Made by a program: the position numbers and the translations under genes | DNA from: Candidatus Poribacteria bacterium | Lineage (GTDB): Bacteria; Poribacteria; WGA-4E; WGA-3G | Length of the DNA: 64,000 bases | NCBI GenBank assembly: GCA_022821495.1 | Contig: JAJEDN010000021.1 | Span: forward strand, 1 to 64,000 | Direction of reading: 5' to 3' | Shown: piece after piece, positions 34,107 through 42,971 of the stretch | Position numbering within the stretch: the stretch's first letter is position 1 | Layout of the letters: each line of letters begins with the position of its first letter | Notes under the pieces: model-generated | What the model was told of the DNA's origin: nothing | The model's input: the letters and a program-made list of their open reading frames with translations, nothing else | Databases searched by the model: none

Positions 34107-34188
34107 GGAAAAATGGAAGTCGGGAAGGGTGGAAGAACTATCTTACGCGAAGCACTTTCCTTCCAGCCTTCCAGCCTTCCAACCTTCT
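34107..34188. repeat. GGAAG-rich inverted-repeat element, copy 2
   Basis: Left arm with GGAAG units (about 34108-34136) and right arm with CTTCCAGCCTTCCAGCCTTCC (about 34158-34180) are complementary. Same build as 27300-27400 but with a different 9-bp phase. Lies between the LarA-like gene and a LamG-like gene. Confidence 0.65.
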
Positions 34189-34192
34189 CTTG

Positions 34193-34972
34193 TTAATAAG
34201 TAGCCTTAATCGCGCCCCAGGTCGTGCTTAACTTATCCTGTGGTTCGACAGGTAGGACGAGGTCTTCGACAGAATCGCCGATAAAGATGTTGTCAATATA
34301 AACGAGTCCGTAGTTGCCGAATTTACCAGTTTTGAAGGTGCCGTCTTCACCTTCAGTCGCTGGATCTATTTTGTCAAACGACCTGTTATCTTTCCGCTCT
34401 TTCAACTTGAAAGTGAATTTATCACCCGAAAGGATCAGTTGGGCGCGGTACCAGACTTCGGGGTCGTTTTCGACTAATCCAGCTTGAACGAGTGCCCAAC
34501 CGCCTTGCCGTTTGTAGAAATGGTAATCTTTACCGCCTTGTCGTCGGTCACTGAGATAGAATTTTTCACCGTCTTGGAAGCGGAAGACGATGCCCATATA
34601 GAAGTCATCGGGAAACATCATATCCCATTCAGCGACGTAATCGTCCCAACCTGCGTCGCCAACGACATAGATAGAACCGCCGACATCGTGCCGTGAGTCA
34701 TTAGACGGGTTGTCAGAGGTCAACAAGACCTTATTACTTGCTTTTTTCGGGTCAGCGACGACTTTAGCGGTTGTTTTGCCATCGTGTCCGACTTCCCATT
34801 TGCCTGGTTCCGCTCCGATCTTATCTTTCTCAAAGTCGTCATGAAACAGTAGTACTGCCGATGCTTGCCCTACTATACTAAGACACAGCAAAAGGACGGT
34901 AATTTTAAGCCCACGTTTTGTTTTTTCAAGAACTTGGTTACATCGAAAAAGAGACAGATATCTAAAACGCAT
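34193..34972 (-). CDS. Secreted jellyroll protein with C-terminal TTWG tail
   Basis: 259 aa from the ATG at 34972, with AAGGAG ahead; the open frame extends to 35218 but without a start signal. The signal peptide follows a basic stretch (KITVLLLCLSIVGQASAVLL). The mature protein (LLFHDDFEKDKIGAEPGKWEVGHDGKTTAKVVADPKKASNKVLLTSD) is a concanavalin A-like jellyroll of the DUF1080/3-keto-disaccharide-hydrolase-like type, with MMFPDDFYMGIVFRFQDGEKFY and LVYIDNIFIGDS. It ends LPVEPQDKLSTTWGAIKATY. Extracellular glycan binding or hydrolysis is likely; no catalytic residue assigned. Confidence 0.8.
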   Translation of the reverse strand: MRFRYLSLFRCNQVLEKTKRGLKITVLLLCLSIVGQASAVLLFHDDFEKDKIGAEPGKWEVGHDGKTTAKVVADPKKASNKVLLTSDNPSNDSRHDVGGSIYVVGDAGWDDYVAEWDMMFPDDFYMGIVFRFQDGEKFYLSDRRQGGKDYHFYKRQGGWALVQAGLVENDPEVWYRAQLILSGDKFTFKLKERKDNRSFDKIDPATEGEDGTFKTGKFGNYGLVYIDNIFIGDSVEDLVLPVEPQDKLSTTWGAIKATY

Positions 34973-35042
34973 TTTTTTCTCCTTATTGGAACAACACAAG
35001 GTTAAAAAACTTCGCCAATGTAAGTTCGAGCAGAATTTGAAT

Positions 35043-35696
35043 TTACGCTTTACCCTTGGTTGCAAAGGTGATTTTAATGTCAGTCTCAACACCGTCAGCA
35101 GTGGAGACTTTACCAACGATGACGTATGTGGTTTCGTTGACGAGTTCTCTACCTTTGACAAGTTCAAGCCTGCCTTTGGTACCATCAACTTTTGCGATCC
35201 AACCGACATCGTCCCCACCCTCAGTTTGGAGGGCGATGTTTCCAGTTACCTCCTCACTGAAGGTAATCTCGATCATTCCTTCGTTGTTGATGGATTCAGG
35301 GTTGACATCCGTGTCCCCGTCATTGACAGAGCCACCGAGTACTATCGGCGTGCCACAGCAAGGCACGATAACGGTATAGTTGAGTACCTCAGTTCCATCA
35401 GCCCATGTAATCCTTAATGCAAGGGGCCCAGAAGCGAAGGGACCTGTGATAGCCGCTGTTTTGCCTCTAACCTTGATCGTACCAGCACTTACCGCGACAT
35501 CACCCGGTGTGTTGTCGAAGGTAACCGTAATAGTTCCATTCGGGGCAATCTCGCCACCCACCGGAGTTGCACTTACGAAGTTAACCGGAAGAGGTTTGGC
35601 TACAACTGGATTCTCGTCGCCCCCGCAGCCGACAAGCATTGAAACAGCAAGCAAACCTGCCAGTAATAATACGAAGTGTCTAAACAATTTTGTCAT
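35043..35696 (-). CDS. Lipoprotein with SbsA/Big_5-type Ig-like domains
   Basis: 217 aa. Type II signal peptide with lipobox LLAVSMLVGCGGDE (Cys about residue 24). The mature chain carries two bacterial Ig-like strands sets of the Big_5 kind: VNFVSATPVGGEIAPNGTITVTFDNTPG and DTDVNPESINNEGMIEITFSEEVTGNI, ending TTYVIVGKVSTADGVETDIKITFATKGKA. Exported and lipid-anchored; adhesive or structural role inferred. The next gene upstream on this strand is a FAH-family enzyme 21 bp away. Confidence 0.82.
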   Translation of the reverse strand: MTKLFRHFVLLLAGLLAVSMLVGCGGDENPVVAKPLPVNFVSATPVGGEIAPNGTITVTFDNTPGDVAVSAGTIKVRGKTAAITGPFASGPLALRITWADGTEVLNYTVIVPCCGTPIVLGGSVNDGDTDVNPESINNEGMIEITFSEEVTGNIALQTEGGDDVGWIAKVDGTKGRLELVKGRELVNETTYVIVGKVSTADGVETDIKITFATKGKA

Positions 35697-35717
35697 TGGA
35701 AAGTGCCTACGAAAGAA

Positions 35718-36470
35718 TTACTGCGCCACAACGGGATTTTTCAGAACGCCGATGCCCTCAATCTCAATTTCAACGACATCACCGGCTTTCAATGCAGTCG
35801 TTGTGCCGGGTGTACCCGTAAAGATTGCATCTCCGGGTTCAAGGGTTATTGCCTGTGAAATGAAGCTGACAATGGTTGTTACTGGAAAAATAAGGTCTGC
35901 GGTCGTCTGCTTCTGAACGACTTCGCCGTTGATGCGGGTCTCCAATTGCGCATCGGTGTAATCAACATCGGTCGCGATGACGGGACCTATGGGGCCGAAG
36001 GTATCCGATGCTTTAGCGCGCCACCACTGCAAGTCGTTGCTTTGCCATGTGCGTGCGCTGACATCGTTGCCGCAGGTTACGCCCAAGATGTTGGCGGCTG
36101 CCTCTTCGGGTGTTGCTTTTCGAGTCTGCTTCTTCATGATGACGACGAGTTCGCCTTCGGCGTGTACGTCATCATCGCCGTCAGGTAGTTCAATATTGCC
36201 ACCCGGATCGTTGATACATGAAGGCGTTTTGATGAAGATTTCGGGGTTTTGTGGTTCCGGTGCGCCGTCTAAATGACTCCGATAATTCAGACCGACAGCC
36301 AACACCTTTGTCGGTGTTGTCGGTGCGAGGAGTTTGACATCTGCTAATGCAACGCTCTCACCAGTTTCGGTGTGTTCACCGAATGGGCATCCCGATAATA
36401 GGTTCAGATTTTCTCCTGAAACAGTGCCGTAACCGGTTGTGCCATTTAATTCATATCGTACAAATTTCAT
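35718..36470 (-). CDS. Fumarylacetoacetate hydrolase (FAH) family enzyme
   Basis: 250 aa. FAH-fold landmarks: KVLAVGLNYRSHLDGAPEPQNPEIFIKTPSCINDPGGNIELP, AEGELVVIMKKQTRKATPEEA, VTCGNDVSARTWQSNDLQWWRAKASDTFGPIGPVIA, TRINGEVVQKQTTADLIF and GDAIFTGTPGTT. Glu-x-Glu/Asp ligands of the Mg2+ site are in AEGELVV. The family contains acylpyruvases, 2-hydroxyhepta-2,4-diene-1,7-dioate isomerase and oxaloacetate decarboxylases; which one applies cannot be said. Start is ATG with AAGGA-rich leader (CCGCAAGGAAAATT). Confidence 0.92.
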   Translation of the reverse strand: MKFVRYELNGTTGYGTVSGENLNLLSGCPFGEHTETGESVALADVKLLAPTTPTKVLAVGLNYRSHLDGAPEPQNPEIFIKTPSCINDPGGNIELPDGDDDVHAEGELVVIMKKQTRKATPEEAAANILGVTCGNDVSARTWQSNDLQWWRAKASDTFGPIGPVIATDVDYTDAQLETRINGEVVQKQTTADLIFPVTTIVSFISQAITLEPGDAIFTGTPGTTTALKAGDVVEIEIEGIGVLKNPVVAQ

Positions 36471-36501
36471 ATTTTAAATTTTCCTTGCGGATAAGTAAAT
36501 A

Positions 36502-36568
36502 TAGGAATCGCGAGTAAAACTCGCTCCTACGAATAGGTGTAAGAATCGCGAGTAAAACTCGCTCCTAC
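36502..36568. repeat. Tandem pair of 26-bp hairpin repeats
   Basis: Two copies (36505-36530 and 36543-36568) of the same 26-bp unit, starting 38 bp apart. Each has arms GCGAGT/ACTCGC around AAA, extended by GGA/TCC. The left copy also pairs TAGGA with TCCTA. Likely a multi-copy spacer palindrome of the genome; not a CRISPR because the units are only two and self-complementary. Confidence 0.75.
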
Positions 36569-36756
36569 AGACAATAGCGGCTTAATTTCTAAGCCGAAAG
36601 TTATTATATTTTATCGTGTATACGCGGGGCTGTCAATTTATTTCTTTGGGAACGGGGCGGCGATTAGCAATTCGTGTTGCGATGGAAGAGGGGATCAGTG
36701 AAGATGGAAAGGTAAAAGGTAAGAAATCGAATAGTCTTATAGTAGGAGTGCTAATT

Positions 36757-36785
36757 TGACTTTTCTCTCAGAATGTGCTAAAATT
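36757..36785 (+). promoter_or_regulatory. Sigma70-type promoter of argC
   Basis: TTGACT (36757-36762), 17-nt spacer, TAAAAT (36780-36785). Start near 36792, leader about 42 nt. No ARG-box-like palindrome was noticed. Confidence 0.72.
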
Positions 36786-36833
36786 CCTGCATGATTTATA
36801 ACCTGAAGATAAAAAAGATGCGGTGAAATGTAA

Positions 36834-37877
36834 ATGATAAAAGTTGGTATTGTGGGTGCGTCAGGATATAGCGGCAGTGAGTTGCTACGCTTTCTTGCCA
36901 ATCATTCGGGGAAGTTGGAGGTAGCACTGTGTACCTCTGAAACTTACGCGGGACAGTGTATTGACAGTGTTCTCCCTAACCTGCGCGGGTTTGTGTCCTC
37001 CAAATTTGAAGCCTTAGACCTTGATTCCCTTAAAGAGCGGGTAGATGTTGTTGTTCTTGCTGTTCCACACAAAGTGGCGATGTCGTTTGTGCCACAAATT
37101 TTGGAACAGGGGTTGCGCATCGTAGATTTTAGCGCGGACTATAGGCTCGAAGATGCTGAGACATACGAAGCGTGGTATCACACTGAACATACAAGCGCGG
37201 CGCTCATGCCGCAAGCGATATACGGATTGCCGGAACGGTATCGTGCCAAAATTCGGGACGCCCAACTTGTGGCAAATCCGGGGTGTTATCCGACGAGTGC
37301 GACACTTGCGGCGATGCCGTTGGTCGCGGAAGGTGCCGTGGAATTAGATTCCATCATTGTTGACTCGAAATCAGGCATTTCGGGTGCAGGTCCGAAGCCT
37401 CGCGAAAGTACACACTACCCAAATCGCGAGTCTAACGTTGTCGCTTACAACATCGGTTCGCATCGGCATACGCCGGAGATTGAACAGGAGTTGAGTGCTG
37501 TTGCCGCCGCGCCGGTTCAGGTGACGTTCACGCCGCACCTTGTCCCGATGACGCGGGGTATTCTCAGCACTGTCTATATGCGTCTCACCGAAGAAATATC
37601 CACTGAAGAAGCTCTCGGTATCTATTCAGACTTTTACGAGCACGAGCCGTTTGTTCGGGTGCTCCCGTCGGACGCATACCCGGAGACAAAGGCGGTGCTT
37701 GGCAGTAATTATTGCGATGTTGGACTTGAAGTGGATACGCGGACCCGCCGCGTCGTCGCGATGGCAGCGATTGATAACCTCGGTAAAGGTGCTGCTGGTG
37801 CTGTTGTGCAGAATCTCAACCTGATGTTCGGTCTTGATGAAACGGATGGGCTGATGGTGCCGGGGATGATGCCTTAA
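36834..37877 (+). CDS. argC: N-acetyl-gamma-glutamyl-phosphate reductase (ArgC)
   Basis: 347 aa. Third step of arginine biosynthesis: NADPH reduction of N-acetylglutamyl-phosphate to the semialdehyde. NADP-binding IKVGIVGASGYSGSELLRFL at the N-terminus, the active-site cysteine in VANPGCYPTSATLA, DSKSGISGAGPKPRESTHY, then the catalytic His in VTFTPHLVPMTRGILSTVY and the C-terminal VVAMAAIDNLGKGAAGAVVQNLNLMFG. Length is typical. It has its own promoter. The other arg genes are not here; the next genes are for lipid A. Confidence 0.96.
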   Translation: MIKVGIVGASGYSGSELLRFLANHSGKLEVALCTSETYAGQCIDSVLPNLRGFVSSKFEALDLDSLKERVDVVVLAVPHKVAMSFVPQILEQGLRIVDFSADYRLEDAETYEAWYHTEHTSAALMPQAIYGLPERYRAKIRDAQLVANPGCYPTSATLAAMPLVAEGAVELDSIIVDSKSGISGAGPKPRESTHYPNRESNVVAYNIGSHRHTPEIEQELSAVAAAPVQVTFTPHLVPMTRGILSTVYMRLTEEISTEEALGIYSDFYEHEPFVRVLPSDAYPETKAVLGSNYCDVGLEVDTRTRRVVAMAAIDNLGKGAAGAVVQNLNLMFGLDETDGLMVPGMMP

Positions 37878-37912
37878 TAGTTGTCAGTTATCAGTTATCA
37901 GTTTTCAGTTAA
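37878..37912. repeat. Short tandem run of the 'TCAGTTA' type
   Basis: TTGTCAGTTATCAGTTATCAG-type units follow argC directly. Units of 8 bp with slight variation, also present near 180-195 and 49118-49140. Low-complexity; no stem-loop of note. Confidence 0.6.
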
Positions 37913-38002
37913 GAGACGATTTGTGGCGGGTACAAACCTTGTGACTACTACAAGTGCGTAACTACTCTCACTGTGAGGCATGATAACTATTTGGAGATTA
38001 TT

Positions 38003-39166
38003 GTGCCGAAAGTTATGATTGTTGCTGGCGAGCCATCTGGTGATCTGCACGCTTCCCATGTTGCTCGGCAACTCAAGGCACTTTGTCCCGATATAACACT
38101 CTTCGGCATGGGTGGCGATCAGATGGAAGCCGCATCGGTGAAACTTGATCTACACATCCGAGATTCCGCTGTTATGGGATTTGCCGATGTTATTACTGTC
38201 CTACCGATGTTCCTTCGGAAACAGGCGTATCTGAAACAACGTATCCGTGAGGAACGCCCTGATGTGCTGCTCCTTGTGGATTTTGCCGAGTTTAATATGC
38301 CGTTAGCCAAATTTGCTCGGAGGCAAGGCGTTTCGGTTGTCTATTACATTCCTCCGAAAGCGTGGGCATGGCGTGCAAAGCGTGCGCGGAAGTTGGCGAA
38401 ATGGGCGGACGTTGTTGCTGCAATTTTTCCCTTTGAGGCTGAATTTTACCGAAATGCCGGTGCGAACGCGGAATTCGTTGGGCATCCACTTGTCGGTTTC
38501 GCACAGACATCCCTAACGGTGCGCGAGGCACGGGAACATCTCAATTTATGTGAAATGGGAGACGATCATGAGGCTCCTGTTATTGGACTGATGCCCGGAA
38601 GTCGCCGTTCTGAAATCCGACACATTCTGCCGGTCATGTTAGAAGCCGCTGCGAATCTTGCCGAGATCTACCCCAAAGCACAGTGGGTTCTTCCGTTAGC
38701 CCCTGGAATTTCACATCAGCTTATTACGGCGTGCCAACAGGAACTGTCAAATATTGAGATCCCGCCCATCAAAATCGTTGAAGAGGCGACTTACACAGCG
38801 ATGCGGGCATCGACTTTGTTGCTGGTTACTTCTGGCACAGCGACGCTTGAGGCAGCATGCATTGGGACACCGATGATTATCGTTTTTCGGACTGCACCTG
38901 TTAACTGGCACATTGTCAAGGCGTTGACTCCGTTAGAGCGGAGTGGGCTTCCTAACCTTGTTGCTGGGTGTGACATTGTTCCAGAACTTCTGCAGACAGA
39001 ACTGACCCTGACCGCCTTAACGGAACAGTCTCTCGACTTCCTGCGAGATCCACAGAGACGGGAAGCACAACAGGAGGCACTTCAAGCAGTTTATGCGCAA
39101 CTCGGCACAACTGGTGCTGCGGAACGCACTGCCGAATTGGTGTTAGATGCTGCAGAAAGTCTGTAA
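38003..39166 (+). CDS. lpxB: Lipid-A-disaccharide synthase
   Basis: 387 aa from the GTG at 38003 (VPKVMIVAGEPSGDLH), with GGAG 6 nt before it; an in-frame GTG at 37973 lacks a site. GT19 enzyme joining UDP-2,3-diacylglucosamine and lipid X in lipid A synthesis on the inner membrane face. Signatures: MIVAGEPSGDLHASHV, FGMGGDQMEAASVKL, VDFAEFNMPLAKFARRQGVSVVYYIPPKAWAWRAKRARKLAKWAD, FPFEAEFYRNAGANAEFVGHPL, GLMPGSRRSEI and VTSGTATLEAACIGTPMIIVFRT. The IPPKAWAWR segment has Pro-Pro where most LpxB have SPQ/SPS. It is followed by lpxK. Confidence 0.95.
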   Translation: MPKVMIVAGEPSGDLHASHVARQLKALCPDITLFGMGGDQMEAASVKLDLHIRDSAVMGFADVITVLPMFLRKQAYLKQRIREERPDVLLLVDFAEFNMPLAKFARRQGVSVVYYIPPKAWAWRAKRARKLAKWADVVAAIFPFEAEFYRNAGANAEFVGHPLVGFAQTSLTVREAREHLNLCEMGDDHEAPVIGLMPGSRRSEIRHILPVMLEAAANLAEIYPKAQWVLPLAPGISHQLITACQQELSNIEIPPIKIVEEATYTAMRASTLLLVTSGTATLEAACIGTPMIIVFRTAPVNWHIVKALTPLERSGLPNLVAGCDIVPELLQTELTLTALTEQSLDFLRDPQRREAQQEALQAVYAQLGTTGAAERTAELVLDAAESL

Positions 39167-39237
39167 AGTGCTCTAAAGTGATTAAAGTTGTTAGGAACCT
39201 TCTTTCAACTTTACCTAGGGGGAACACCCAAGCAAAA

Positions 39238-39264
39238 CACTTCGCTACTTTAGAAAGCGAAGTG
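39238..39264. repeat. Stem-loop between lpxB and lpxK
   Basis: CACTTCGCT and AGCGAAGTG form a perfect 9-bp stem around a 9-nt loop. No T-run follows, so it is not a usual terminator; it could modulate readthrough or stabilise the transcript end. Confidence 0.5.
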
Positions 39265-39296
39265 CTGTCGTTTCACACTTGCAAACTTTATTCACT

Positions 39297-40412
39297 ATGA
39301 AACGCACACATTCTCCCGACCTTGCCTCGTTCCAGAAAAGACTTCTTGCCACCCCCATACGTTTCTTATTAATTCCGCTGAGTTGGCTCTATGCCGCGGT
39401 GATTTCAATACGAAACCGGCTTTATACACTTGGTGTGTTTAAAGCGCGTAGACTGCCCTGTCGCGTCATCAGTGTGGGTAACATCGTTGTTGGTGGGACA
39501 GGGAAAACACCTGCCGTTATCGCTATTGCGAAACACCTTCAAGCGAAGAATGTGCGCGTCTGTATTTTGATGCGCGGGTATAAACGCCAATCTCGTGAAA
39601 AGGTGACAATTGTCTCAGACGGTGAAAAAGTGTGCGCTTCCCTGAGAGAGAGCGGCGATGAAGCAGACATGATGGCAAGGCACCTTAAGGGCATTCCGAT
39701 TGTTGTAAGTCGTCAACGGTATCAGGCAGGACAGATTGCACTTGAACGTTTTGGAGTGGATGTCCTGCTTCTGGATGACGGATTCCAACACCGGCAACTT
39801 GCCCGTGATGTTGATATTCTTACGCTTTCCACAAAACACCCTTTCGGAGCCCCACAGAGATTGCTACCCGCGGGGACCTTGCGCGAGCCACCTATTGCTC
39901 TCCGACGTGCAGACATTATCCTATTGACCCATACAGATGCAACGCATGTATTGCCGCATGCCAAGGCAGCAGTGAGACAGTTAGCACCGAATGCTTTGGT
40001 TCTGGAGAGTATCCACCAAGCGGTGCATGTCTATCCCTTGCTACCGAAAGTAGGCGAAGCAGAAATAGATTTTCGCCCTGCTGTGGAAGTGCTTGAAGGC
40101 AAGCGAATCCTTGCAGTATGTGGGATAGGGCAACCAGAGACATTTGTTGCGACACTTATGCAGTGTTCTCCAGAAAGTGTGGAGTTATTGGCGTTTCCGG
40201 ATCATCATGATTATACTGAGATTGATGTGCGGCAGATGAACACCACATTTGAGGCTGCGTCAGCGGATTTGATTGTGATAACACAGAAAGACGAGCAAAA
40301 ACTGGCGAACCTTGTGAGAGAAAAAGAACCCCCGATAGTTGTATTGGAGATTGCGTTGATTATCACGGAAGGCGTTGAGAAGCTTACTGAGGTTCTACTA
40401 TCTCATCGTTAA
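39297..40412 (+). CDS. lpxK: Tetraacyldisaccharide 4'-kinase
   Basis: 371 aa from the ATG at 39297 (MKRTHSPDLASFQ); no strong ribosome-binding site, so the start is the best of several. LpxK phosphorylates the 4' position of the lipid A disaccharide at the inner membrane. N-terminal membrane-associated helix FLLIPLSWLYAAVISIRNRLY, then PCRVISVGNIVVGGTGKTPAVIAI (P-loop GGTGKT), ILMRGYKR, SGDEADMMARHL, DVLLLDDGFQHRQLARDVDIL (DDGFQH, Walker B-like) and GTLREPPIALRRADIILLTHTD. Length is within the usual range (around 330-380 aa). Confidence 0.95.
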   Translation: MKRTHSPDLASFQKRLLATPIRFLLIPLSWLYAAVISIRNRLYTLGVFKARRLPCRVISVGNIVVGGTGKTPAVIAIAKHLQAKNVRVCILMRGYKRQSREKVTIVSDGEKVCASLRESGDEADMMARHLKGIPIVVSRQRYQAGQIALERFGVDVLLLDDGFQHRQLARDVDILTLSTKHPFGAPQRLLPAGTLREPPIALRRADIILLTHTDATHVLPHAKAAVRQLAPNALVLESIHQAVHVYPLLPKVGEAEIDFRPAVEVLEGKRILAVCGIGQPETFVATLMQCSPESVELLAFPDHHDYTEIDVRQMNTTFEAASADLIVITQKDEQKLANLVREKEPPIVVLEIALIITEGVEKLTEVLLSHR

Positions 40413-40415
40413 TTA

Positions 40416-42971
40416 TTATCTTGTAGGGCTCTGTGGCTTGCGTTGATAACGTTGTTTCTCCAGCCATTTGACAGAAAAATGGAGCAGATTTTCCATAATT
40501 TTATCGTTGATTTGGACATCCTTCTCTGTCTCATTCTTCAAGCTGGTAACGATGTATAACCCTTTCTGGAAGGGGAGCAGGAGCAGGGCAGATGCCTTTT
40601 CAAACCCATCTCTCGGCAGCCCCGCGGCGGCGGTATTGATTTTGGCGAGAGATGTCCATTTTCCGAGTGGATCGATCCACATATCATCCAATCGGACGGG
40701 GGATTGCTCCACCGTGTTTGGATCATCGTGATGGTTTCCATTCAGTGGGTTCGGGTGTTGGAAGATACGAGAGCGTTTCCCTTGTAAAGTCGGAAATAAT
40801 TCGTAAGTTTCATCGCATGCGATGCCAGTGAGCGGTTCTGGTATCCATCCGGCGCCACGGCGTTGTTTGGTGCTCGCTGTGATGTCTTGTCCTGAAACGA
40901 TGGCGACACCCCCTTGGCTAACGAAGTTTTTAATCCGATGTTCGGCATCAATGTTCAGGCGATAGCCGGATTTGTAGATTTCGCCGTTGCCGATCCACAG
41001 AATATCGGTTTTCGGAAGTCGGTCGGTTCGTAAATCTTGCGTTTCCTTATAAATCATGTGATGTTCTTGAATATATTCAAAACGTTCCAGGACAGGATAT
41101 TCGACCGAAGATGTATTGCCCGTGAATGCCATGAGTCTGATCGGCATCGCCATTTGCACTTCTGAACGCGTGACACCGGGTGTCTTGGGAACGCCGTCGT
41201 TCGGTTTCCAAAATTTGGTGTTAAAGGTCGCGTTTATGTTCCCGACAATTCGGTTACGTATCAGTTTTCGGCGGCGTGCGCGCTGTTCCGCAGTGTTTAA
41301 ACTTCGGGCTGGATAGACCAGCGATGCCAATGCTTCGTGCCGAACAGCGTTACTGTGTATCTGTTCAACGATCGAGGCGTGTGCCGTAATCTTGGCACGA
41401 TTTATCGGTAGGAGCCGTTTAAAGATAGGAAACCCACGACGGAATTTATTATCAAAACGACGGAATGCGTTTTCAATGTCCCACCGTCGACCATAACTGG
41501 TGTCGATTGTCTTCAAATCAATGCGTTCTTCGTTGACGTTTGTCACGTATCCGTGAACGACATTGATACCGTGGATAGGATTGCCATCCTTGTCTGCGAT
41601 AGCGATGTCCTCGGTATCGCGCATGTCTAAAACTGTATCTGTTAAGCCGGTTAAACTGAAAAGTTCTGGTTGATATCTCTCCGCGCTCTCGACAATAGTG
41701 CAACATTCCCGCGGGAAAACGATATCGGCATCTCGAAAAGAGAGGAAATCGAGTTTAATCTTTTTATAATTTCTGATTGTAAGGGGTTGATGCGCGGTAA
41801 TACGTTCAAATGGACCGACTCTATGCCTTGCGACGGGTCGAATCGGGAGCTTCTGAACATTGAAGGCAGGAATATGGTGTTTAAACTCAAAGTTATGTGC
41901 CCATTGAGGAGCATCTTCATGGAGTACAACATGTCCGAGCCGGATCTGGTATGGCGTATTGTTCTCAAAGACGAGTGAATAGCCCTCTTCATCGTTACCC
42001 TCTGCGCGAACCCGTAAGCCTCGGTCGTCACGACGGTTCAGCTTGGACATATCGTGGGCAAACTCATGTTCATATCCCCATTGGTCTTTGTAACCGTTGT
42101 TATCTTTGTCTTTTACATCCATCAATGCTATATGTTTCTCATTATAGTCTTTGAGGATAGCGGTGTATTCAGTGGTATGTTCACCGACGCGGACGCGGAC
42201 TTTGATGCGGGTGCCAACCAAGCGTTCAATTAAACGTTCATAGGTTTCCTGTGCCCTCACGTGCTCGGTAGATTCTTGGAGTCTATCGATTCCTGTTATG
42301 TCTCCTTTTCCATCTGTTGCTTCTCGATATGCTACATTGTACCGGTTAAACTGTCCACCTACACTCCGCTTAACACTATGAAAAACCATACTGATCGCAT
42401 TCGATGTGGCTTCTCTGAGAGCAACGAACATATTTCGGATTTTCCGTTTTATTTTAAAAATAAATGGTGGGTGGTGGACCCGCTCGAGTTCCCAGACGCG
42501 TTCCCGTAGTTCACGCTCGTTCATTGCATCATGATAGCGGATGTATGCGACGATTTGTTTTTCGCGCTCCTCGCTCGTGAAGATGTAACTCGGGGCGTGC
42601 CCGCGTTGTCGAGATTCCTCGGAGATAATTTCCATGCCTGAGAGTTCAAGCCGCATTGTGCCTCGATAGCGTCTACCATCCTTCATCTGAAAAACGACAT
42701 ATTTGTTCAGAAGGGTCTTCAGGAGTTTGTCTTTTTGGAAGAGTCTTAACACATAAAAGAAAGCACTAAAAAGAAAGATGAGTCCGATGACTATTGCGTA
42801 AAGTTTTACCCTTGCCCAAATACCGCTCGCGCCTTCGTTCACAGCATCGGTAATTGCGTCGTCTTGACCAAATGCTGCGGGCAAGAGCAAAAGCACCAAC
42901 AAAGCAGCCGTTAGCATGTAGCGTAGAAAGCGGTACGCTAAAAAGTGTGCTATCCTGATGTTTTTAATCAT
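40416..42971 (-). CDS. Large membrane-anchored protein with C-terminal GATase-like domain
   Basis: 851 aa, not assigned to a named family. Two N-terminal hydrophobic segments: MLTAALLVLLLLPAAFGQ (signal or anchor) and ARVKLYAIVIGLIFLFSAFFYVLRLF. Then a long beta-rich region with several small-barrel segments (VVFQMKDGRRYRGTMRLELSG, KVRVRVGEHTTEYTAILKDYNEKHIALMDVKDKD), and a C-terminal third that reads like a class I glutamine-amidotransferase/DUF4159 fold: TDILWIGNGEIYKSGYRLNIDAEHRIKNFVSQGGVAIVSG. No catalytic cysteine is evident, so it may be a degenerate, non-hydrolytic domain. The promoter at 43065-43093 serves it. The 3' end meets lpxK head-on (3 bp apart). Confidence 0.6.
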   Translation of the reverse strand: MIKNIRIAHFLAYRFLRYMLTAALLVLLLLPAAFGQDDAITDAVNEGASGIWARVKLYAIVIGLIFLFSAFFYVLRLFQKDKLLKTLLNKYVVFQMKDGRRYRGTMRLELSGMEIISEESRQRGHAPSYIFTSEEREKQIVAYIRYHDAMNERELRERVWELERVHHPPFIFKIKRKIRNMFVALREATSNAISMVFHSVKRSVGGQFNRYNVAYREATDGKGDITGIDRLQESTEHVRAQETYERLIERLVGTRIKVRVRVGEHTTEYTAILKDYNEKHIALMDVKDKDNNGYKDQWGYEHEFAHDMSKLNRRDDRGLRVRAEGNDEEGYSLVFENNTPYQIRLGHVVLHEDAPQWAHNFEFKHHIPAFNVQKLPIRPVARHRVGPFERITAHQPLTIRNYKKIKLDFLSFRDADIVFPRECCTIVESAERYQPELFSLTGLTDTVLDMRDTEDIAIADKDGNPIHGINVVHGYVTNVNEERIDLKTIDTSYGRRWDIENAFRRFDNKFRRGFPIFKRLLPINRAKITAHASIVEQIHSNAVRHEALASLVYPARSLNTAEQRARRRKLIRNRIVGNINATFNTKFWKPNDGVPKTPGVTRSEVQMAMPIRLMAFTGNTSSVEYPVLERFEYIQEHHMIYKETQDLRTDRLPKTDILWIGNGEIYKSGYRLNIDAEHRIKNFVSQGGVAIVSGQDITASTKQRRGAGWIPEPLTGIACDETYELFPTLQGKRSRIFQHPNPLNGNHHDDPNTVEQSPVRLDDMWIDPLGKWTSLAKINTAAAGLPRDGFEKASALLLLPFQKGLYIVTSLKNETEKDVQINDKIMENLLHFSVKWLEKQRYQRKPQSPTR

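Larger units (their letters stand above)
36471..36833. other. Spacer with hairpin repeats and the argC promoter
   Basis: 363 bp between divergent genes. It contains a tandem pair of identical hairpins (36502-36568) and, next to argC, a near-consensus promoter (36757-36785). The middle (36590-36740) shows nothing else. Confidence 0.6.

Noticed and set aside
36502..36568. Two identical spaced repeats as a CRISPR array
   Set aside because: Only two units, each fully self-complementary, with a 12-bp gap that is not a protospacer-sized spacer; no cas genes nearby.
39238..39264. Stem-loop after lpxB as a Rho-independent terminator
   Set aside because: No T-run follows on either strand and lpxK starts 33 bp later in the same direction; listed as a repeat only.
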